A DNA stretch of 64,000 nt from Daejeonella sp. (GCF_030684675.1 NZ_JAUXXZ010000028.1:62001-126000); one strand, 5' to 3'. Counted from the first letter of the stretch, positions 8,586-18,756 are shown. A program made the numbers and translations. Notes: generated from the sequence alone by a model not told the origin.

Positions 8586-10445
8586 ATGAAGAGTAAAAGC
8601 ATCAGTTTAATAATTGGATTAATGACCATCGCCTTGCTGGGGGTGATGGGAATGCAATGGTATTTTTTCAGGCAGTCCTACCAACTTCAATCGCGCTTGT
8701 TTGACCAGTCAGTGCATGAAGCTTTGAATAATGTAGTTGAACGCCTGGCTAAAAGAGATGCCAATAATTTTCTTGAGAAAAAGGCCGAGTTTATCAGTCT
8801 TCCCGAACCACCAATCATCGAAAGGGCACCGGTTTTTGTAGCAGCACCTGAAAAGCCTGTCAGGATTAAACGTAGAAGGCCAAGAATGTCGGATGAAAAT
8901 TATATGCTGGTTCAGCAAAGAAAAGCTGATAGTATATTCATGATCAGGGACAGTCTGCTAAGGGCAAGATATCCAAATATGGTTTCTTTTAATGATGCGG
9001 TTACAGCTTCTGAGCTAAAGGATCTTGAATATAACTTTCGGGTTGATGTCTATCAGGTTGAGGACGCCTTTGGTCAGATCCATGAACAAACCCGAAGGAC
9101 AATTTCGAGAGCCCCCAAAGCTTATCCGCAAATAAACGCGGCAATATCCGGATCCGCTCCGGGATTATTACCCGATTCTGTAACTCAGTATATCGTTTTC
9201 GATCCAATTGAGGGGGCGTTTCTACGTACTATACCGCGCCCAAGATTAAGGAACATACCGCGCCCACCAGATGTTAATGAAGCCGAACAGGACAATAGAG
9301 TACAGAAAGTGAAGCAATATTTTGCTGAAGAGAATCAAAAGAAGGCAGATGTATTTAAAGATCTTTATCAGGAGTACCGGGAGGTTGATGTTCCACTGAA
9401 CAAACGTGTTCATCCGCAGACACTTGATTCCATGCTCAGAGCAGAATTACGTAATCTCTCAATTCTGAGCAATTATGAGTACAAGGTCACTTCTGCAGAG
9501 CGGGACTCACTTATTTTTACAAGGGCTTCTAATCAAACGAAGTTCCTGCCCTATAATAGCTATGAAACCCCACTCTTTCCAAAGGATATGATCAGGGATT
9601 CAGGAATGTTAACCATTACATTCCCTGATAAAAATTCCATCATTCTTTCTAATATGACAGCCATGATGGGTTTATCGGGTGGCTTATTGCTCATACTGAT
9701 CTTCAGCTTCGGATATACCATTCATTCTATTCTGATGCAAAAGAAGATATCAGAAATGAAAACTGATTTTATCAATAATATGACCCATGAGTTTAAAACT
9801 CCGGTAGCTACCATCATGATCGCGAGTGAGGCTCTGAAAGATCCTGAACTGACAATAGATAAGAGTCGCATTGAACGTTTGGCGAATATCATTTACGATG
9901 AAAATGTTCGTCTGGGAAGTCACATTGAACGGGTGCTTAACATTGCAAAAATTGAAAAAGGTGATCTGAAACTTGAACACAGGGATGTGGACATGAACGA
10001 CCTTCTTTCAGCGATAGTCGACAGCATGTCACTTCAGCTTCAGAAGAGGAATGCTAGCATTGAGCTAGATCTAAAAGCAGGATATTCTACAGTAACCGGA
10101 GATGAACTTCACCTGTCAAATGTGATTTTTAACCTGCTTGATAACGCTAATAAATATAGTCCTGAGAATCCTCAAATAAAGATCAGTACCTTCATCTCAG
10201 GTAAAAACCTCATTATTAAGGTTGCTGATAAGGGAATTGGGATGAGTAAAGATCAGCTATCAAAGATATTTGACCAGTTTTACCGGATACCAACCGGCAA
10301 TTTGCATGATGTTAAAGGTTTTGGTTTAGGGTTAAGCTATGTAAATAATATTGTTAAACGTCTGAATGGAACGATCAGAGTGAAGAGTGAAAAGGATGTT
10401 GGATCAGAATTTGAGATAAGTCTCCCTTTAAAACCTGTGGCATAA
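8586..10445 (+). CDS. Two-component sensor histidine kinase (RprX-like)
   Basis: This 619-residue kinase has an N-terminal membrane anchor (residues 7-29), a long periplasmic domain rich in Arg/Pro (IKRRRPR, IPRPRLRNIPRPP), and a second membrane helix around residues 360-380. The dimerisation/phosphoacceptor segment DFINNMTHEFKTP has His401; N box (FNLLDNANKYSP), DKGIGM and GFGLGLSYV ATP-lid motifs follow. The response regulator begins 48 bases downstream, so the pair forms one operon. It resembles the RprX/RprY systems of Bacteroides. It is divergent from a gene for a secreted protein, which may be its target or signal partner. Confidence 0.93.
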   Translation: MKSKSISLIIGLMTIALLGVMGMQWYFFRQSYQLQSRLFDQSVHEALNNVVERLAKRDANNFLEKKAEFISLPEPPIIERAPVFVAAPEKPVRIKRRRPRMSDENYMLVQQRKADSIFMIRDSLLRARYPNMVSFNDAVTASELKDLEYNFRVDVYQVEDAFGQIHEQTRRTISRAPKAYPQINAAISGSAPGLLPDSVTQYIVFDPIEGAFLRTIPRPRLRNIPRPPDVNEAEQDNRVQKVKQYFAEENQKKADVFKDLYQEYREVDVPLNKRVHPQTLDSMLRAELRNLSILSNYEYKVTSAERDSLIFTRASNQTKFLPYNSYETPLFPKDMIRDSGMLTITFPDKNSIILSNMTAMMGLSGGLLLILIFSFGYTIHSILMQKKISEMKTDFINNMTHEFKTPVATIMIASEALKDPELTIDKSRIERLANIIYDENVRLGSHIERVLNIAKIEKGDLKLEHRDVDMNDLLSAIVDSMSLQLQKRNASIELDLKAGYSTVTGDELHLSNVIFNLLDNANKYSPENPQIKISTFISGKNLIIKVADKGIGMSKDQLSKIFDQFYRIPTGNLHDVKGFGLGLSYVNNIVKRLNGTIRVKSEKDVGSEFEISLPLKPVA

Positions 10446-10493
10446 ACAGCAGGTTAATGAAAATAATATTTTCCCTTTTTTGGAATCCCTGAT

Positions 10494-11189
10494 ATGAAAA
10501 AAATATTACTAGCCGAAGATGATCCGAATCTGGGTATGCTTTTACAGGATTATTTGCAATTAAAAGGAAAATTTGAAGTTGTACTCTGTCAGGATGGCGA
10601 CGAAGCTCTTAAAGCGTTCAATAACGACCATTTTGATATGTGTATCTTCGATGTGATGATGCCCAAAAAGGATGGTTTTACACTGGGTAAAGACATTCGC
10701 CGTATTAACCCACATATTCCAATCATTTTTGCAACAGCCAAGACCATGATCGAGGATAAAGCTGAAGCATATAATTTAGGTGGAGATGATTATATCACAA
10801 AACCATTCCGTATTGAAGAATTGCTTTTAAGGATCAACGCTTTGTTTAAACGGGTCTCAGATTCTGATAAGACTGAAGCCTCAGATCAGCAATCAAAATT
10901 TGACATCGGCAATTATAAATTTGACTATACCGCACAACTGATCACAAATGCTGAATCCCAGCAAAAGTTATCAACTAAGGAAGCAGAATTACTCAGGCTT
11001 TTATGTCTCAAAAAAAATGAGGTTCTAACCCGTGAAGAGGCATTAATCTCAATATGGCATGATGATAACTACTTCAATGGCAGGAGTATGGATGTTTTCC
11101 TAAGCAAACTCCGGAAATACCTGAAAGAAGATCCGAAAGTGGAGATTATCAATGTGCACGGAAAGGGGTATAAGTTATTGGTTAGCTGA
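10494..11189 (+). CDS. Response regulator, OmpR/RprY-like
   Basis: The 231-residue protein has a receiver domain with acidic pocket EDD (residues 8-10), phospho-acceptor Asp53 in IFDVMMPKKDG and Lys103 in DDYITKPF. A C-terminal winged-helix DNA-binding domain (STKEAELLRLL through NVHGKGYKL) follows. It is the cognate partner of the kinase immediately upstream and should act as a transcription factor. Targets are unknown. Confidence 0.95.
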   Translation: MKKILLAEDDPNLGMLLQDYLQLKGKFEVVLCQDGDEALKAFNNDHFDMCIFDVMMPKKDGFTLGKDIRRINPHIPIIFATAKTMIEDKAEAYNLGGDDYITKPFRIEELLLRINALFKRVSDSDKTEASDQQSKFDIGNYKFDYTAQLITNAESQQKLSTKEAELLRLLCLKKNEVLTREEALISIWHDDNYFNGRSMDVFLSKLRKYLKEDPKVEIINVHGKGYKLLVS

Positions 11190-11242
11190 TTTTTAAGCGA
11201 CAATAATTTAAGCTTTTAGTATCTTTAGGTAAATTACCGTTC

Positions 11243-13093
11243 ATGAAATTCCCTTCCCTGCAGACTTTTGTCCATTCCATAAGGAGTGTTTTGTTGCGGT
11301 TCCCGCTCGAAATTGGATTTGCTCTGCTGGGTACCGTGGCGGCGACGGTTTTCATAGAGATCAGTGACCTCAAAATGGCAGCAGAAAGCCTTTGTGTGAG
11401 GCTTCTCCTGATAGCTAATCTGGGTCTTGTTTTGTCAATTTCACTCAGTCTTTTATCAGAAAGCAATTTTTATTCAGTCCTGAAAAAGAACCTGTTCAGG
11501 CTTATAATGTTACTCCTTAATGTTGGTTTATTCTTTTTGATCGACCCATTAAAGCGTGAAACGGATTTTTTCAGATTTATTTTGCTGGCACTGGCCTTTC
11601 ATCTTTCAGTTTCCTTTGCTGCTTATTTCGGAAAGGGCCATATCAATGCCTTCTGGCAATTCAACAGGATTATTTTTCTTCGCTTTTTAATCGGGGGAAT
11701 TTATAGTGCAGCACTGTTTCTTGGGCTTGCGGCTGCCATTGGATCAATGAATTTCCTGTTTAATTTCAAGTTTGAGTGGGATACCTTTGCCATACTATGG
11801 GTCTGGATAGCTGGTATCTTTCAAACCGTGTTTTTCCTGTCGGGAGTTCCTGCAAATTTAAATGAACTTGAAGAGGATAAAACCTATCCCGGCGGACTTA
11901 AAATATTTACACAGTTCGTTCTCATTCCATTGGCTACGGTATACGCAATTATACTGCTTGCTTATGAAGCTAAGATCCTGATCGAATGGGAGCTTCCCAA
12001 AGGTCTCGTTTCAAATCTGATACTTGGATATGCAGTTTTTGGGATTTTATCACTGCTCCTCATATATCCTGTCAGAGATCAGGATGAAAATAAATGGTTG
12101 AAAACATTCAGTCGCAGTTTTTATTATGTACTAATCCCATTGATACTATTGCTTGTATGGGCAGTTTTGGCCAGAGTTATTGACTATGGAATTACTGAGG
12201 AACGTTATTTTCTGATCATTCTGGCGGCCTGGCTTGCTTTTATAAACGCCTATTTCCTGCTTTCAAAAAGTCAGAATATCATGATTATCCCTTTCAGTTT
12301 GTGTCTGGTTACGGTATTATCTGTATATGGCCCGCAGGGGGCATTTTCTACATCAAGGAGATCGCAGATCAATGAACTGAAGCAATTGTTCGAAAAGCAA
12401 GGATCACTTGAGGGAGATAAGATCATTGCATTAAAACTTAAGCCGGGCAAAGAAGATATGACCCGGATGATTAATATTGTAGATTATCTTGTAAATATGC
12501 ATGGCCTGGAAAGTTTTAGCCCGATTCTAAAGCGGGATCCGGGGATAGTTGCTGATTCATTGCTTTCTGTTAATGAGAAGAAGAAATATGATTCCCGTAC
12601 CAGTAACTGGGAGATAAAAAGCAGGCAGAAACTTTGGTTATACACCTATCTGAACCTTCAGCCGGATGATGCCAGGGGTTCTAAACTGAATCTTGGGATG
12701 AACATGGCCGAAGCCTTTAATGCGGACCTTCTCCCATTGAATGAAGCAGATTATATGCTTCCCCTGAGTATTTCTGCTGATACTTTGTCAAACATAATAA
12801 ATGCAAAAAAATTGCTCATTACCAGTGTGGTAAATCAGAATAAATTGAAAGTGCATTATGGGTCTGAAGAAAAATATATCATCCTGGATACCTTAATCAA
12901 TCAATTGGATATGGAATTGAAGAGGCAGAAATTGGCCAATAAACAAGCCTTGCAGGTCTCCAGACAATTGCTTTCACAGAATCTTGAATTTGATGGCCTG
13001 AAGCTGCAAATAGTATGGAATCAGATAAATTTCAATGATAATAAAGACTTACTTTCAGCAAATGGCTATGTTTTGTTAAGTGTTAAAGATTGA
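11243..13093 (+). CDS. DUF4153 family membrane protein
   Basis: The 616-residue protein has roughly a dozen membrane helices in the first 380 residues, then a soluble C-terminal part. The segment TEERYFLIILAAWLAF followed by FSLCLVTVLSVYGPQ and SRRSQINELKQLF is characteristic of DUF4153. Molecular function is unknown for the family. The gene follows the two-component pair by 53 bases and may be in the same transcript. Confidence 0.83.
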   Translation: MKFPSLQTFVHSIRSVLLRFPLEIGFALLGTVAATVFIEISDLKMAAESLCVRLLLIANLGLVLSISLSLLSESNFYSVLKKNLFRLIMLLLNVGLFFLIDPLKRETDFFRFILLALAFHLSVSFAAYFGKGHINAFWQFNRIIFLRFLIGGIYSAALFLGLAAAIGSMNFLFNFKFEWDTFAILWVWIAGIFQTVFFLSGVPANLNELEEDKTYPGGLKIFTQFVLIPLATVYAIILLAYEAKILIEWELPKGLVSNLILGYAVFGILSLLLIYPVRDQDENKWLKTFSRSFYYVLIPLILLLVWAVLARVIDYGITEERYFLIILAAWLAFINAYFLLSKSQNIMIIPFSLCLVTVLSVYGPQGAFSTSRRSQINELKQLFEKQGSLEGDKIIALKLKPGKEDMTRMINIVDYLVNMHGLESFSPILKRDPGIVADSLLSVNEKKKYDSRTSNWEIKSRQKLWLYTYLNLQPDDARGSKLNLGMNMAEAFNADLLPLNEADYMLPLSISADTLSNIINAKKLLITSVVNQNKLKVHYGSEEKYIILDTLINQLDMELKRQKLANKQALQVSRQLLSQNLEFDGLKLQIVWNQINFNDNKDLLSANGYVLLSVKD

Positions 13094-13179
13094 TAATTAC
13101 TAGATTAACTTGAACTTGACATAATATTTAAAAACCGCATAGAAACATAGCATTTTAAAGTTGCCAACCTACATTTTAG

Positions 13180-13217
13180 ACACAGATAGTCTTGAAGCTT
13201 CGCTTCAATCTATGTGG
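13180..13217. terminator. Hairpin downstream of the DUF4153 gene
   Basis: An imperfect stem built on TTGAAGC / GCTTCAA and flanked by pairing CACA-TAG / CTATGTG bases lies between convergent genes. A transcription terminator is the simplest reading, though there is no long T-run. Confidence 0.45.
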
Positions 13218-13231
13218 TTAAATATTAATCT

Positions 13232-13251
13232 TTAGATATTTTAATATCTAA
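13232..13251. terminator. AT-rich palindrome between convergent genes
   Basis: TTAGATATT and AATATCTAA form a perfect 9-bp inverted repeat 12 bases after the stop of the dehydrogenase gene (minus strand). It may end transcription from that side. Confidence 0.35.
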
Positions 13252-13262
13252 CTTACGTTAGA

Positions 13263-14804
13263 TTATAGATCAAACTTAATTCCCTGTGCAAGCGGTAATT
13301 TATCCGAATAATTGATCGTGTTGGTTTGACGACGCATATAGGCCTTCCATGCATCCGATCCTGATTCCCTGCCGCCACCAGTTTCTTTTTCGCCTCCAAA
13401 AGCCCCTCCGATTTCAGCACCTGAAGTACCGATATTCACATTGGCTATGCCGCAATCTGATCCCGAACAGGAAAGAAACTGCTCTGCCTCGCGCAGATTT
13501 AGGGTCATGATTGCTGATGAAAGCCCTTGCGGAACAGCATTTTGCATTGCGATTGCCTCGTTGAGGGTTTTATATTTCATCAGGTAGAGAACTGGGGCAA
13601 AGGTTTCGTGCTGGACGATCTCAAATTCATTTTTTGCCTCTGCAATACAAGGTTTTACATAGCATCCTGATTCATACCCTTCCCCTTCAAGAACACCACC
13701 TTCTACTACAAAATTGCCTCCTTCAGCCTTACATTTTTCAATAGAGTTGAGATAGGCCCTAACGGCGTCTTTATCGATCAAGGGACCAACGTGCATATTT
13801 TCATCGAGGGGATTCCCTATTTTCAATTGCCTGTAAGCATTCACCAGCTTATCCCTGAAAGTATCATAAACACTTTCGTGAATGATCAGCCTGCGGGTTG
13901 AAGTACAACGTTGTCCGGCGGTTCCAACTGCGCCGAATACGGCACCTACCAACGACATTTCAAGATCTGCGTCTTTAGAAATAATGATGGCATTGTTTCC
14001 TCCAAGTTCCAGTAAACTCCTGCCAAGACGTGCACCAACCGCTGCTCCAACAGCCTTTCCCATACGGGTTGAACCCGTTGCTGAGACCAGGCCTATCCGT
14101 TTATCATGACTCAATAGTTCTCCTATGCTGCGGTCACCAACTAAAAGGCATGATACTCCCTCAGGAACATCATTCGCCTCAAATATTTTTTGTAAAATAT
14201 GCTGGCATGCAATAGCTGTCAACGGAGTTTTTTCTGAAGGTTTCCAGATACAAACATCGCCACAGACCAGAGCGATTGTCATATTCCATGCCCAAACGGC
14301 AACAGGAAAATTGAAGGCTGATATAATTCCAACAATACCAATCGGGTGCCATTGCTCATACATCCGGTGGGCCGGTCGTTCTGAGTGCATGGTCAGTCCG
14401 TATAACTGACGCGATAAACCTATGCTAAAATCGCAGATATCGATCATTTCCTGTACCTCGCCATAACCCTCCTGTAAACTTTTACCCATTTCATAGCTTA
14501 CAAGCTTACCCAGATCAGTCTTATGCTGCCTTAGTGCTTCGCCAAATTGTCTGATCACTTCACCCCTCCTGGGAGCAGGCCAGGTTCGCCATGTCCTGAA
14601 TGCATCCCCAGCTTTCAGAACCGTGTTTTCATAATCGAAATTATTTGAGAATCTTACCGAGGCAATCTCCTTCCCATCTACCGGTGAAAAAATTGCATGC
14701 ACATTTTGCTGCGCATTACTGTTCCAAACTTTACCTGTACTGCTTGCTTCATTGATTGCCTGGATTCCAAGGGCTTGTAAAACCGGTAAAATATCTATTT
14801 GCAT
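13263..14804 (-). CDS. ALDH7-type aldehyde dehydrogenase (aminoadipate-semialdehyde / piperideine-6-carboxylate dehydrogenase)
   Basis: From the ATG at 14804 (MQIDILPVLQALG) the protein has 513 residues. NAD-binding segment ISAFNFPVAVWAW, catalytic Glu266 in LELGGNNA and catalytic Cys300 in GTAGQRCTSTRR are all present. The GQRCTSTRRL signature and the sequence around it fit ALDH7 (antiquitin), which oxidises alpha-aminoadipate semialdehyde in lysine breakdown. The open frame continues 13 codons upstream to 14843, but the shorter start matches the family better. It stands alone between convergent and divergent neighbours. Confidence 0.9.
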   Translation of the reverse strand: MQIDILPVLQALGIQAINEASSTGKVWNSNAQQNVHAIFSPVDGKEIASVRFSNNFDYENTVLKAGDAFRTWRTWPAPRRGEVIRQFGEALRQHKTDLGKLVSYEMGKSLQEGYGEVQEMIDICDFSIGLSRQLYGLTMHSERPAHRMYEQWHPIGIVGIISAFNFPVAVWAWNMTIALVCGDVCIWKPSEKTPLTAIACQHILQKIFEANDVPEGVSCLLVGDRSIGELLSHDKRIGLVSATGSTRMGKAVGAAVGARLGRSLLELGGNNAIIISKDADLEMSLVGAVFGAVGTAGQRCTSTRRLIIHESVYDTFRDKLVNAYRQLKIGNPLDENMHVGPLIDKDAVRAYLNSIEKCKAEGGNFVVEGGVLEGEGYESGCYVKPCIAEAKNEFEIVQHETFAPVLYLMKYKTLNEAIAMQNAVPQGLSSAIMTLNLREAEQFLSCSGSDCGIANVNIGTSGAEIGGAFGGEKETGGGRESGSDAWKAYMRRQTNTINYSDKLPLAQGIKFDL

Positions 14805-15047
14805 AAAATTTCGTATTTTTGTAAAGTTAAGCAATTCTCCCAAGGGCTTTTGAAAGCTTCATGATAAAAACATATCCGAAAAGCTGCGTCTTTATTTATT
14901 TATTTTTCAGCTAATTAGCCTCTGACTTGTCAGGATGTTGAAAAATAAAAGCAAAACACTTAGCGATTTGCCTTAATTTAAAATAAATATGGCTCATTGT
15001 TTATACATAATGAGCCGGGAGAACGTTCTTAATCGTATTATTTTAGG

Positions 15048-16451
15048 ATGGAAGAAGATTTTGAGTTTGATTTTTCCGAAGATCCCAGATTTTCGGTAGA
15101 AAGATATGAAGAGATGATCCGTAATCAGGATCAGTATTTTTTTGATGCTCAGGCATTTGAAAATATAATTGAATACTATATCGAGAAAAACGATCCGATT
15201 AAGGCGTTACAGGTTACTGAATATGCCATTAATCAGCATCCATTCGCAGCAGTATTTTCAATCAAGCAGGCCCAGCTTTACGTGGCAACCAATCAGTTTG
15301 ATCTTGCATTTGAATCGCTTTGCAGAGCCGAAACCCTGGAACCTTCAGAAGCTGATATTTATACAATCAGAGGGAACGTATATGAGGGAATGGAACGGCA
15401 TCAGGATGCGCTCGATAACTATGAAAAGGCATTGACCCTTGCTGAAAGCACGGATGAGATATTGCTTCACATTGCTTATGTCTATCAAAGTATGGGCGAT
15501 TATGAGAACTCAGTAAGCTACCTTAAGCAATGTCTTCAACAGAATATGGAGAATCAGGATGCGCTATATGAATTGGCATTCTGTTATGATGTTCTGGATA
15601 AGCAGGAAGAAAGCATTAAGTTTTATGAGCAATACATTGATAATGAGCCTTATTCTTATGCTGCCTGGTACAATCTGGGAAATGCATTTAATAAGATGGA
15701 TCTTTTTGAAAAGTCGATTGATGCTTATGATTATGCCATTCTGATCAAAGATAATTTTGCCTCTGCCTACTTCAATAAGGGTAATGCGCTGGTTCATCTC
15801 GACCGGTATGCTGAGGCTATTGAAGTTTACAAGCAAACATTTGAATACGAACCGCCTAGTGGCGATACTTATTGTGCCATCGGTGAATGTTATGAGAAAC
15901 TCGAACGGATGGACGAGGCACGCTCATATTATAAAAAATCAGTAAAACTGGACCCCACACAATCTGACGCCTGGTTTGGTATTGGTGTGACTCTTGATTT
16001 TGAGGAAAGGTATTTTGAATCACTCTATTTTTATAAGAAAGCGCTGGATCTGGATGATAAAAATGCAGATTACTGGTTCGCTATTGCCGATGCCCAATAT
16101 AAACTAAAGCAGTTGCCAGAATCAGAAAAGGCTTATGAAAAGGTTCTGGAATTAAATCCTGTGGATATCGAGGCCTGGCTGGATTATTCTTCAATTTTAT
16201 TTGAGCAGGATAAACTGGATTCGGCTATCGAGATTATCTCAGAAGGAATTAAAAATAACCCCGACTCAGCTGAATTATATTACAGAATGGTGGCTTATCT
16301 ATTTGCGGCTCATCAGTTCAGTGAAGCGCTTATTTACCTCGAGACTGCATTGAATTCAGATCCGGAAAAACATCATATTTTATTTGAGTACCTTCCTCAA
16401 CTGCATGAAAATAAGGTTATTGTGGACATTATTAACCGTTATACCCGTTAG
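15048..16451 (+). CDS. Tetratricopeptide repeat protein
   Basis: The 467-residue protein starts with an acidic segment (EEDFEFDFSEDP) and then carries about ten to twelve TPR units, seen as recurring A-x-Y-x-x-G-N and P-x-x-A-x-A-W spacings (for example AWYNLGNAFNKMDLFEKSIDAY). No signal peptide or enzymatic motif is visible, so it is probably a cytoplasmic scaffold. A conserved Bacteroidota protein of this layout is common, but its role is unknown. Confidence 0.88.
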   Translation: MEEDFEFDFSEDPRFSVERYEEMIRNQDQYFFDAQAFENIIEYYIEKNDPIKALQVTEYAINQHPFAAVFSIKQAQLYVATNQFDLAFESLCRAETLEPSEADIYTIRGNVYEGMERHQDALDNYEKALTLAESTDEILLHIAYVYQSMGDYENSVSYLKQCLQQNMENQDALYELAFCYDVLDKQEESIKFYEQYIDNEPYSYAAWYNLGNAFNKMDLFEKSIDAYDYAILIKDNFASAYFNKGNALVHLDRYAEAIEVYKQTFEYEPPSGDTYCAIGECYEKLERMDEARSYYKKSVKLDPTQSDAWFGIGVTLDFEERYFESLYFYKKALDLDDKNADYWFAIADAQYKLKQLPESEKAYEKVLELNPVDIEAWLDYSSILFEQDKLDSAIEIISEGIKNNPDSAELYYRMVAYLFAAHQFSEALIYLETALNSDPEKHHILFEYLPQLHENKVIVDIINRYTR

Positions 16452-16575
16452 AAAAGGAAAAAAATATTAGCCTTTAGGTTTTGATTTTTTTTTGGAGATT
16501 TGCACCTGAGTGAATAGCCTGAATTTAAAGATGGAAACATATTGTAGGGCATTCTATAATCAATTATAATAACAG

Positions 16576-17346
16576 ATGAATTATACTCTAAAGAATATCC
16601 CTGAGCGTACACAAAAACCGCGTCAGAATGGTCTGACTATGGTTATGGATAAGGGACTAAGTGTACGTCAGATCGAAGATTTCCTGGAAGTTGCAGGACC
16701 ACATACTGATATTGTAAAATTGGGCTGGGCTACATCTTATGTAACACCCAATCTCGAAAATAAATTAAAAATATACAGGGATGCTAATATTCCGGTTTAC
16801 TTTGGCGGGACTCTCTTTGAGGCATTTATAATAAGAAATCAATTTGATGATTATCGCCGGGTGCTTGATAAATACGATATGAAGTTTGCCGAAGTATCCG
16901 ATGGATCAATTACCATACCTCACGAAGAAAAGTGTGAGTACATCCGTAAACTTAGCGAACAGGTAACAGTTATTTCGGAAGTTGGCTCAAAAGATGCAGC
17001 AAAAATCTTTGCTCCTTATAAGTGGATCAGTTTGATGAAGGCTGAAATTGAAGCTGGATCCTGGAAAGTTATCGCGGAGGCCCGTGAGAGTGGAAATGTT
17101 GGTCTATATCGTGATTCAGGTGAAGTAAGACAGGGTCTGGTGGATGAAATTTTAACTCAGATTCCCGCAGAAACAATCATCTGGGAAGCGCCACAAAAGG
17201 CTCAGCAGGTTTGGTTCATTAAATTAATAGGTAGCAATATCAATCTTGGAAATATTGCACCTGCAGATGTTATTCCGGTTGAAACATTGCGTCTGGGATT
17301 GAGAAGTGATACCTTCGATCATTTTCTAAATATGGAAGAAAAATAG
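16576..17346 (+). CDS. Phosphosulfolactate synthase (ComA family)
   Basis: The 256-residue protein matches the ComA family (PF02679), which adds sulfite to phosphoenolpyruvate to give phosphosulfolactate, first known from coenzyme M synthesis. Visible family segments are TMVMDKGLSVRQIEDFLE, VKLGWATSYV, FGGTLFEAF and LIGSNINLGNI. Coenzyme M itself is not expected in this organism. The homologue could instead feed sulfolactate or sulfonolipid synthesis. It lies 50 bases upstream of aroE and gldD on the same strand. Confidence 0.88.
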   Translation: MNYTLKNIPERTQKPRQNGLTMVMDKGLSVRQIEDFLEVAGPHTDIVKLGWATSYVTPNLENKLKIYRDANIPVYFGGTLFEAFIIRNQFDDYRRVLDKYDMKFAEVSDGSITIPHEEKCEYIRKLSEQVTVISEVGSKDAAKIFAPYKWISLMKAEIEAGSWKVIAEARESGNVGLYRDSGEVRQGLVDEILTQIPAETIIWEAPQKAQQVWFIKLIGSNINLGNIAPADVIPVETLRLGLRSDTFDHFLNMEEK

Positions 17347-17395
17347 GTTCAGGTAATTTTATACGTGATAAAGCCAGCTATCAATTTAATTTAGC

Positions 17396-18175
17396 ATGAA
17401 AAAATACGGTCTGATAGGTTATCCGCTGACACATTCTTTCTCAAAAAAATATTTTACCGAAAAATTTTTGAATGAGGGGCTTGACAGCTATCAGTATGAA
17501 CTGTATCCCCTTCCAAATTTGAGCGATCTTCCTGATCTGATAAAGAGTATTCCCGACTTGTGCGGATTAAATGTGACTGTGCCCCATAAAATTGGGGTTA
17601 TGTATTATCTGGATAGGATTGATCCGGCAGCAAAAGAGATTGATGCTGTAAACTGTATAAAAATTGTAAATCATCAGCCGGTTGAGGCATTTTTCAGTGG
17701 GGAGCTTTCTTCGATGAATGTCAGGCTTGAGGGCTACAATACAGATGCATATGCTTTTGAGGAATCGTTGAAACCATTAATAAAAAAGCATCACCAAAAG
17801 GCTCTGGTTCTTGGAACGGGGGGAGCCTCGAGGGCAGTTGCTTATGTGCTCGAAAAGCTAGGAATTTCTTATCGATTGGTTTCAAGAAGAAACATCCGGA
17901 AGCAGTTAAGTTATAAGAAATTGACAGCAGATATTATGAATGAACATCTGCTGATTATAAATACAACTCCCCTTGGAACCGCTCCAAATATTGAAGAATG
18001 TCCGGATATACCTTACGAATTACTGAGTAGTAAACACCTGCTTTATGATCTGGTTTATAATCCTGCAGAAACGGAATTTCTTAAACGGGGAAAAGCCAAA
18101 GGTACTGCAATAAAGAATGGTATGGAAATGCTCCATATGCAGGCAGAAAAATCCTGGGAAATATGGAATAGCTGA
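17396..18175 (+). CDS. aroE: Shikimate dehydrogenase
   Basis: This 259-residue enzyme reduces 3-dehydroshikimate with NADPH in aromatic amino-acid synthesis. Substrate residues are visible in YPLTHSFSKKYF and in LNVTVPHKIGV with the catalytic Lys; the NADP loop is GTGGASRAVAYVLEKLG, followed by NTTPLGTAPN and the C-terminal NGMEMLHMQA. It shares one base with the gldD start (TGATG), so the two genes are translationally coupled. Confidence 0.93.
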   Translation: MKKYGLIGYPLTHSFSKKYFTEKFLNEGLDSYQYELYPLPNLSDLPDLIKSIPDLCGLNVTVPHKIGVMYYLDRIDPAAKEIDAVNCIKIVNHQPVEAFFSGELSSMNVRLEGYNTDAYAFEESLKPLIKKHHQKALVLGTGGASRAVAYVLEKLGISYRLVSRRNIRKQLSYKKLTADIMNEHLLIINTTPLGTAPNIEECPDIPYELLSSKHLLYDLVYNPAETEFLKRGKAKGTAIKNGMEMLHMQAEKSWEIWNS

Positions 18176-18756
18176 TGAAAATACGCTTTCCATATCCTTT
18201 TCTCATGATCGCATTCCTTTTTATATCCTGTGGCAATGAATATTCTCCAAAACCACGGGCCTATTTCAGAATTGAATTTCCTGAAAAAAAATACCAGACT
18301 TATTCAGGGGACTGCCCGTATACCTTTGATTTTCCTGAATACGCACAAGTTCAGCCGGATAGCAGCAGGGATTCGAAACCATGCTGGCTAAATGTTAGTT
18401 ACCCGAAATTTAATGGAAGGCTCCATTTAAGTTATCAGCCTATCTCCTCTGCTGCCGAATTCAATCAGCTTACCGAGGATGCCAGGACATTTGCATTTAA
18501 ACACACTGTAAAGGCTACCGCAATAGATGAGGGAATTATCTCTTATCCCAAAGAAAAGGTTTATGGGATTTATTATTCCATTGAAGGAAATACGGCATCA
18601 TCTGTTCAGTTTTTTCTGACAGATAGTACAAAAAACTATCTTCGGGGAGCCCTTTATTTCAATGAACAGCCAAGGCTCGATTCAATACAGCCGGTTTTGG
18701 ATTTTGTTAAAAAGGATATAGACCAGATGATTAAAACTTTTAAATGGAGAAACTGA
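18175..18756 (+). CDS. gldD: Gliding motility lipoprotein GldD
   Basis: The 193-residue protein has a short signal peptide with lipobox LFISC (Cys about residue 19). The segment KPRAYFRIEFPEKKYQ and the conserved Cys pair GDCPYTF / SKPCWLN match GldD. GldD is needed for gliding and is tied to the T9SS machinery in Flavobacterium johnsoniae. It follows aroE with a one-base overlap; the comA-aroE-gldD order suggests one operon. Confidence 0.92.
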   Translation: MKIRFPYPFLMIAFLFISCGNEYSPKPRAYFRIEFPEKKYQTYSGDCPYTFDFPEYAQVQPDSSRDSKPCWLNVSYPKFNGRLHLSYQPISSAAEFNQLTEDARTFAFKHTVKATAIDEGIISYPKEKVYGIYYSIEGNTASSVQFFLTDSTKNYLRGALYFNEQPRLDSIQPVLDFVKKDIDQMIKTFKWRN

